A stretch of DNA of 36,539 nucleotides from an uncultured Bacteroidales bacterium (lineage in GTDB: Bacteria > Bacteroidota > Bacteroidia > Bacteroidales > Paludibacteraceae), in contig CAMOUL010000020.1 in assembly GCA_946626605.1 (NCBI GenBank), forward strand, positions 1 through 36,539. The letters run 5' to 3'. Positions 32,457 through 36,539 of this stretch are shown here, piece after piece. The position numbers and the translations under genes are program-made. Position 1 is the stretch's first letter. The number at the start of each line of letters is the position of its first letter. The notes beneath the pieces are model-generated. The model saw nothing but the letters and a program-made list of their open reading frames with translations, did not search any database and was not told where the DNA came from.

Positions 32457-33051
32457 ATGATTAATAATCCTTTCGTTTTTTTCAGGCAGCGAGCGGCATA
32501 TGTTAGAGGAGATGTTCAACTCGTCTGCTCATCCTTTTTATAACAGTGCGTCGTATATGGCATTGGGTGCTATCCCGGAGGACAAGTACGTAGAGTTTGT
32601 TTGTTATTGGTTTGAGCAATACCATAAACATATTGATGCAGAATTAGTTAGCACAATTCATCATATCGCCGAAGCAAATACGTATGCCATGCAACGTATC
32701 AGCCATGAACTGTTTGACGAAGTGTCCAGTGGAGAAAAGGCCGACAGATTAATATTGACTAAAGCTGTGAATAATATTATTGAAGCAGAAGCTCCTCGCT
32801 TTGCACGTATGTTATCTCATGTGCCGGACAGACAACAAAATCTACTTTTTGCTATTGCTAAAGAAGGTCGCGTACAGAAAATAATGAGTGCTGCATTCTT
32901 ACGTAAATACCATCTTGCATCTTCAAGTGCTGTGCAGAATGCAATTAAACACTTGATAGAATTGGATTTGGTAACGCAGGATGACAAAAAACAGTATATG
33001 GTAGAGGATGTTTTTCTAAAGTTGTATCTCAATCAAATTAGCGAAAAGTAA
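32457..33051 (+). pseudogene. Collapsed AAA/archaeal-type ATPase gene (internal deletion plus frameshift)
   Basis: The start (MINNPFVF) matches the usual N-terminus of a multicopy Bacteroidales ATP-binding protein family. About eight codons later the sequence jumps to the family's C-terminal part (SGSERHMLEEMF, then HPFYNSASYMALGAIP, ending in a winged helix, LLFAIAKEGRVQKIMSAAFL onward). The ATPase core with Walker motifs is missing, roughly 150-200 codons by my recollection of the family. At the junction a run of seven T places the two parts in different frames; six T would join them. The largest intact frame is 32500-33051 (183 residues). The promoter and iterons upstream are intact. It may be a decayed gene, or a truncated DNA-binding product may still be made from 32500. 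Confidence 0.7.
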
Positions 33052-33128
33052 GCAGTTACACTTTAATCCTTTCAACAAAAGCGCTAATCCACAAGAAAAT
33101 ACAAAAATGCATAAAAATGGCACTTTTA

Positions 33129-33160
33129 TTTGCAAGTGTCATTTTTTTTGTGTACCTTTG
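33129..33160 (+). promoter_or_regulatory. Promoter of the kinase gene
   Basis: TTTG at 33129-33132 and TACCTTTG at 33153-33160 are 20 bp apart. It shows that translation must start after 33165, which decides the kinase start. Confidence 0.75.
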
Positions 33161-33184
33161 CGACCGCAAAATAAGTCTGGCAAG

Positions 33185-34483
33185 ATGGATTCTTCTTTTA
33201 TCATAGTACCCCCGTCATCTGATTTCTCGGATGTATGGTCGGAACCGGAGTTGTTGTCCGCAGAGGGGCATAATGCGCTTTATGTGGCAACTCGTTTCGG
33301 ACGAAAGTACGTACTGAAGGCCTTGGCAGAACCTTATCGTGAATCCACACCGTATATTGAATTGCTCCGTAAGGAGTTTGCTATCGGTGTTGGAGTGGAT
33401 CATCCGAATATCGTCCGGTTGCTTGATTTCGGGCACATGGATGCCATCGGCTGGTATATCCAAATGGAGTATATTGATGGCATTACGTTGGATCAGTTCC
33501 TTGATGCGAACCCGCCTGCAGCTACCCGTCACCGCATTATTGAGCAACTCCTCGACGCCCTTTCTTGTCTGCATGAGCGGCAAATCATCCATCGGGATAT
33601 CAAGCCGTCCAATATCCTCATCACCCGTAACGGTTCAACCGTCAAACTGATTGATTTCGGCGTGTCCGATACGGATGATTATGTTACTTTCAAGCAGCCT
33701 GCCGGTTCGATGGCATATATAGCGCCGGAGCAGTTAGCCGGCAAACCAGTAGACAACCGCGCGGATATTTATTCGGTCGGCAAAATCATCGCTCTTCTTT
33801 TTCCACACCACTATAAATATATTGTTCGCATATGCACGCGCGTAAACCCTGCTGATCGGTATTCTTCCTGTGCGCAGGTGTTACGGGCTATCCGTAGAAT
33901 AGACAGAGTGCGTATATGGTTACCAGCGTCGCTTCTGTTGGTGGCAGTGCTATGTCTTGCGGGATGGGGTATGTATGCCGAATACCGACAAGCAGAACTC
34001 AGGCATAGCGAGCAGGAGAAGAGCCTTTCTTCCGATATAGATTCGCTGCGTATGCAAAACGCGGAACGGCAACACCTTTTCGATTCGCTGCGTATGCAAA
34101 ATGCGGAACGGCAGTACCTTCTCGATTCGCTCCGTATGCAAAATGCGGAACGGCAGTACCTTCTCGATTCGCTAAAAAGCCTTGTTGATTGGTTGGCTCT
34201 CAATGCGAATCCCCCTTCTCCTAATGAATCTGTCCGTAGCAAAGCGGCTTCTATCCATTTGGCACGCCATAAAGCCATTCGCCGAGCCGTCAAACGCGGA
34301 GAGATTAAGACTATGAAAGAAGTCCGGGACTATGATGGAGGTCTGAGAGAAAATTTCAAGAGAACGGAGCAATCAATCAAAGATCCCGTTTTGCACGAAG
34401 AATTCATGCAGGCATATTTCTCATATTTCAACTTGAATGACCAATTGTACGACTCCTTAGCCCGAGTTTTACCAGAGGAGTAA
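33185..34483 (+). CDS. Membrane-anchored Hanks-type Ser/Thr protein kinase
   Basis: A 432-residue protein. The ATG at 33185 is chosen because the promoter occupies the upstream extension of the frame. The kinase domain (about 15-230) has Lys45 (YVLKAL), the catalytic loop HRDIKPSNIL (Asp138), DFG (Asp157 in LIDFGVSD) and YIAPEQLAG, so it should be active. The domain is short in its C-lobe. One membrane segment (about 244-264) follows, then a charged coiled region with three exact-length 14-residue repeats (DSLRMQNAERQYLL) from residue 286, and a C-terminal helical domain. The kinase side is probably cytoplasmic and the repeats on the other side of the inner membrane. Targets are unknown; it is a single-gene unit between the ATPase remnant and a putative DNA-binding gene. 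Confidence 0.9.
   Translation: MDSSFIIVPPSSDFSDVWSEPELLSAEGHNALYVATRFGRKYVLKALAEPYRESTPYIELLRKEFAIGVGVDHPNIVRLLDFGHMDAIGWYIQMEYIDGITLDQFLDANPPAATRHRIIEQLLDALSCLHERQIIHRDIKPSNILITRNGSTVKLIDFGVSDTDDYVTFKQPAGSMAYIAPEQLAGKPVDNRADIYSVGKIIALLFPHHYKYIVRICTRVNPADRYSSCAQVLRAIRRIDRVRIWLPASLLLVAVLCLAGWGMYAEYRQAELRHSEQEKSLSSDIDSLRMQNAERQHLFDSLRMQNAERQYLLDSLRMQNAERQYLLDSLKSLVDWLALNANPPSPNESVRSKAASIHLARHKAIRRAVKRGEIKTMKEVRDYDGGLRENFKRTEQSIKDPVLHEEFMQAYFSYFNLNDQLYDSLARVLPEE
34040..34165 (+). repeat. 42-bp tandem repeat x3 in the kinase gene
   Basis: Units start at 34040, 34082 and 34124, with a partial fourth (GATTCGCT) at 34166. They encode DSLRMQNAERQ followed by HLF or YLL, two coiled-coil heptads per unit. 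Copy number can change without a frameshift. Confidence 0.95.
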
Positions 34484-34527
34484 ATAAAAGAAATAAAAAG
34501 AAGTACGCACATGTCAGAAAAATGTTG

Positions 34528-34535
34528 TACCTTTG
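34528..34535 (+). promoter_or_regulatory. Promoter (-7 element) for the 34561 gene
   Basis: TACCTTTG followed by CAGCGG. The -33 region is GCACATGTCA without a clear TTTG. The leader is only about 20 bases. Confidence 0.6.
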
Positions 34536-34560
34536 CAGCGGATTTTAACAATTGATCATT

Positions 34561-35133
34561 ATGAACAAAAATGCACCCGAAGTTATCCAACTCCGCAAGG
34601 ATGTAGAAGCGCGTTTTGGCACACATCCGGCAACGCCGGCTGATTTTGAGTCTCTTATCGCACAAATCTGGCTATGCTTGCATGAGAACTTGGCTCTAAG
34701 TACATTGGAGAGGCTCTGGGGATACGTGGAAGGCGCTAATAACACACGTCCTTCCACACTTAATATCCTTGCCCGCTACGTGGGTTCGCGCGATTGGAAT
34801 GATTATACCAATCGTTTGAAAGACAGCGAACATGGCAGCAGTAATCCGTTCATTGCAGAAGGTATCCATACAAAGGACCTGCAACCCGGACAGAACATCG
34901 AAGTGACTTGGTTACCAAACCGCCGTTGTGTGTTCCGTTATTTGGGAGATATGCGTTTTGAGGTACTGGAATCCGTCAATTCCAAACTGAGCGCAGGAGA
35001 CACGTTCGTCTCCACTTTCTTCCTGACAGGTCAACCGCTCTTTATTGACCAGCTTGTCCTCACAGGGCATACCACCGTTTCCTATGTTGCCGGCAATAAC
35101 GGCGGCCTACAATCCGTCACCCTCTTGACATAA
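34561..35133 (+). CDS. Putative DNA-binding protein of a Bacteroidota-specific family
   Basis: A 190-residue soluble protein. The N-terminal part (about 1-85) has helices with a turn resembling a helix-turn-helix (LALSTLERLWGYVEG, then TRPSTLNILARYVGSRDW). The C-terminal part (about 100-190) is a small beta barrel (IEVTWLPNRRCVFRYLGDMR, then VSYVAGNNGGLQSVTLL). I recall this two-part layout from hypothetical Bacteroides and Prevotella proteins without known function, and DNA binding is inferred. ATG 34561 is chosen over an upstream TTG at 34552. The promoter lies close by; a small hairpin follows the stop. Confidence 0.65.
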   Translation: MNKNAPEVIQLRKDVEARFGTHPATPADFESLIAQIWLCLHENLALSTLERLWGYVEGANNTRPSTLNILARYVGSRDWNDYTNRLKDSEHGSSNPFIAEGIHTKDLQPGQNIEVTWLPNRRCVFRYLGDMRFEVLESVNSKLSAGDTFVSTFFLTGQPLFIDQLVLTGHTTVSYVAGNNGGLQSVTLLT

Positions 35134-35150
35134 CAAGATGTAACAATAAA

Positions 35151-35168
35151 AATTCGCTCTGGCGAATT
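35151..35168 (+). terminator. Short hairpin after the 34561 gene
   Basis: AATTCGC (35151-35157) pairs with GCGAATT (35162-35168) around TCTG. AT-rich sequence follows but no strong T-run, so this is a weak terminator candidate. Confidence 0.4.
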
Positions 35169-35237
35169 AATCATTTACTTCTTAACAGCGAAGCAACAAG
35201 AAGTAATAAGAACTTCTCGTATATCAAATAATTGTTG

Positions 35238-35245
35238 TACCTTTG
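35238..35245 (+). promoter_or_regulatory. Promoter (-7 element) for the 35309 gene
   Basis: TACCTTTG followed by CAGCGG, with upstream GTATATCAAATAATTGTTG. It matches the 34528 promoter over the last dozen bases. The -33 element is poor. Confidence 0.6.
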
Positions 35246-35308
35246 CAGCGGAATTCAAATAAGGAGTTCCGCTGATTTGTTTATTAATCCTAAAAAAACA
35301 TTACAACA

Positions 35309-35878
35309 ATGAAAAGTAAGACTTTTGTTTGGCTGTGTTTAGCCCTCTTTATTTGCTCCGCTTGTGAGCGTGAAACCATCAAACCGGATGATCCGACTAC
35401 ATTCACCAGTTCCTCTATTGTTGGCATTTGGGCTTGTATTGCGTCCGATAATCTGACTTATGACATATTTACCGGACAACAGAGTTACCATTGGGACTAC
35501 GATCCCAACGCACAAACATACGATGTTCTATGGTACTTTGATATCAAAAGTGATTCAAAAGTACAATATGTGAATGTAAAAGGTGAAGACAAAGGAGAAT
35601 ACCGTAAGTCGGATGGATATTTACATATCCCCGCTAATTCCGAATGGAGAACCTTGGTGGATGCCAACTATATCTTTGATCAGGAACACCAAGCTATCAG
35701 ATGTCCGAGCGGAAAGATTATGGGCTTTACCTTAGAATCTACAGCAGAGTTTCTTGGAAGTGATACTATTTTCTATGTAAAAAGAAAAGCGATAGACGAA
35801 GCAGTTATATATGACAATACCGGATGGATCAAAAGCCAGTATGTTGTTCGCGTGAAAGGCATCAAGAATGATTTGTAG
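35309..35878 (+). CDS. Hypothetical lipoprotein
   Basis: A 189-residue lipoprotein: signal peptide with lipobox ending at Cys19 (FICSAC), then a polar linker (ERETIKPDDPTT) and one beta-rich domain with many Tyr, Trp and Asp residues (VGIWACIASDNLTYDIFTGQ, later GEYRKSDGYLHIP). The WxC/IASDNL start and alternating strands recall lipocalin-like folds of Bacteroidota lipoproteins, but I do not assign a family. It is a single-gene transcript with its own promoter 65 bases upstream. No terminator was found before the next promoter at 35964. Confidence 0.7.
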   Translation: MKSKTFVWLCLALFICSACERETIKPDDPTTFTSSSIVGIWACIASDNLTYDIFTGQQSYHWDYDPNAQTYDVLWYFDIKSDSKVQYVNVKGEDKGEYRKSDGYLHIPANSEWRTLVDANYIFDQEHQAIRCPSGKIMGFTLESTAEFLGSDTIFYVKRKAIDEAVIYDNTGWIKSQYVVRVKGIKNDL

Positions 35879-35963
35879 CCACTCCATGAGCTAAGTAGTA
35901 CATTCCGAAAGTATGTGATTTGCGTGCGCGAAAGCAAAAAAAACGACAAAAAACATAAATTCT

Positions 35964-35995
35964 TTTGTGTATTTCAATTTTTTGTTGTATCTTTG
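35964..35995 (+). promoter_or_regulatory. Promoter of the structured RNA
   Basis: TTTG at 35964-35967 and TATCTTTG at 35988-35995 are 20 bp apart. Transcription should begin near 36001, exactly where the first RNA hairpin begins. Confidence 0.7.
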
Positions 35996-36000
35996 CAGGC

Positions 36001-36205
36001 GATTATCAGCGGATAGTCGTTCGCGCACGCGAACCATACATATTTTTACTGACGAGTCAATCATCTATGCAATAAGTCTGGCAGCTTATAATCTTAGGAT
36101 ACGATTGAAAGCGTCAGTGCATACTTCGGTATGTACTGCTTTTGCTTTTGTATCCTTGGGTTATGCCAGACACCCTGCATAGAGAAAGCATAAGCAGTAT
36201 TTTTT
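36001..36205 (+). ncRNA. Structured small RNA, 6S-like rod (Bacteroidales-1/6S candidate)
   Basis: No convincing gene lies here, but a strong promoter is followed by a chain of helices. Hairpin 1: GATTATC/GATAGTC (36001-36018). Hairpin 2: GTTCGCG/CGCGAAC (36019-36034). A long rod follows with TACTG/CAGTA (outermost), CTATGCA/TGCATAG (36065/36176), GTCTGGCA/TGCCAGAC (36076/36164), AGGATAC/GTATCCT (36096/36150), AAAGC/GCTTT, CAGT/ACTG and CATAC/GTATG closed by a TTCG loop (36125-36128). A run of ten T ends it. A rod with internal bulges is the architecture of 6S RNA, which binds RNA polymerase; the assignment is inferred. A different Bacteroidales small RNA is the main alternative. Confidence 0.6.
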
Positions 36206-36256
36206 TTTTGTACCTGCTTGTGATACCATGTGCTCTTTGAAATATTGGATTACCGT
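36205..36256 (+). repeat. 52-bp conserved block, copy B
   Basis: Gap-free match to 32070-32121 (46 of 52 identical). It begins in the T-run of the structured RNA and ends 24 bases before the second iteron array. Confidence 0.85.
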
Positions 36257-36280
36257 AAAAAGGTCGAAAGTTGAAACAAT

Positions 36281-36372
36281 CGGAGCAAAAATGCAAAATT
36301 ATTCGGAGTGAAATTATTAAAAAGTTCGGAATAAAATTAGAAAAATCTTCGGAATTATTTGCGCATATCAAA
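36281..36372 (+). promoter_or_regulatory. Four 23-bp iterons, array B
   Basis: CGGA followed by G or A starts units at 36281, 36304, 36327 and 36350, exactly 23 bp apart. Spacers are A-rich and differ between units. The last unit overlaps the -33 element of the promoter. Confidence 0.8.
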
Positions 36373-36389
36373 TTTTTTTACTACCTTTG
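36358..36389 (+). promoter_or_regulatory. Promoter for the 36457 gene
   Basis: TTTG at 36358-36361 and TACCTTTG at 36382-36389 are 20 bp apart. The -33 region TTTGCGCATATCA resembles that of the promoter at 32338. Confidence 0.7.
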
Positions 36390-36456
36390 CAGCGGTTTTT
36401 AACTTTTGAAAGTAATATACACGTCTGTAATGTTACTTTAGAGAGTGTAAAATAGA

Positions 36457-36539
36457 ATGATTATTAACCCTTATAAAGTAAAAAATATGGAGCAATTAGT
36501 TAATTTCTTTTACAGATTATTGGATCGTTATTCCGGATT
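36457..36539 (+). CDS. Start of an unidentified gene, cut by the window end
   Basis: Only 27 codons are present (MIINPYKVKNMEQLVNFFYR onward). The beginning MIINP resembles the MINNP start of the ATPase remnant at 32457, and the two share the 52-bp block, iterons and promoter form, so a related ATP-binding protein is possible. The following residues do not match that family as I know it. A second in-frame ATG at 36487 could be the true start. Confidence 0.5.
   Translation, partial: MIINPYKVKNMEQLVNFFYRLLDRYSG

Noticed and set aside
33107..33184. N-terminal extension of the kinase
   Set aside because: The extension runs across the promoter boxes at 33129-33160, so transcription starts after it.
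35967..36182. Open frame of 71 codons over the structured RNA
   Set aside because: It starts inside the promoter, and its sequence is explained by helices of the RNA.
36281..36372. CRISPR array
   Set aside because: The conserved part of each unit is only about five bases and the period is 23 bp, too short for repeat plus spacer; there are no cas genes.
1..36539. tRNA and rRNA genes
   Set aside because: No cloverleaf or rRNA signature was seen on either strand by eye; a covariance search would be needed to exclude a diverged tRNA.

Overview
The window comes from a member of the Bacteroidota, most likely an uncultured gut or rumen Bacteroidales. The evidence is the repeated promoter form TTTG-N18-20-TAnnTTTG, a SusC/SusD pair, lipoprotein signals, and C-terminal tails of the type IX secretion kind. 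No genus can be named from the sequence alone.

Layout. (1) 1-3250: the 3' end of a large modular secreted protein (Ig-like, F5/8-type C and InlB-like repeats, sorting tail), then a 46-residue peptide and a terminator. (2) 3300-7510: an accessory block of small, mostly unrecognised genes, richer in G+C than its surroundings. It includes two overlapping proteins sharing an out-of-frame repeat, a minus-strand winged-helix-like gene between two exact 49-bp hairpin repeats, and a small 'smalltalk'-like lipoprotein. Palindromes are frequent here. (3) 7600-32075: one long co-directional polysaccharide utilisation locus (PUL) for beta-1,3/1,6-glucan. Its order is modular glycan-binding protein, SusC, SusD, surface lipoprotein, GH128, GH16, GH16, GPH/MFS sugar transporter, a GH149-like beta-1,3-glucan phosphorylase, GH30, GH81 with two F5/8C domains, and GH3. 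(4) 32019-36539: a regulatory and accessory stretch. It holds two related control modules (a 52-bp conserved block, 23-bp iterons and a promoter), a collapsed ATPase pseudogene, a Ser/Thr kinase with 42-bp tandem repeats, a putative DNA-binding protein, a lipoprotein, a structured small RNA, and a gene cut by the window end.

How the PUL should work (inference from families): GH81, GH16 and GH128 cut beta-1,3-glucan endo-wise at the cell surface and GH30 probably removes beta-1,6 linkages. The modular protein, SusD and the surface lipoprotein bind glycan, and SusC imports oligosaccharides. The GPH transporter takes them into the cytoplasm, where the phosphorylase releases glucose-1-phosphate; GH3 trims short products. 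No SusR/HTCS, sigma/anti-sigma or other dedicated regulator lies in the window.

Most unusual signals: (a) a 77-bp overlap in which the same DNA encodes the C-terminal sorting tail of GH81 in one frame and the lipoprotein signal peptide of GH3 in another; (b) heptanucleotide tandem repeats inside the signal-peptide codons of three lipoprotein enzymes, so that one unit gained or lost would shift the frame; (c) exact 23-bp iterons before two promoters that also share a 52-bp block; (d) repeat families inserted in frame inside several enzymes of the same locus; (e) the gene bounded by identical 49-bp hairpins.
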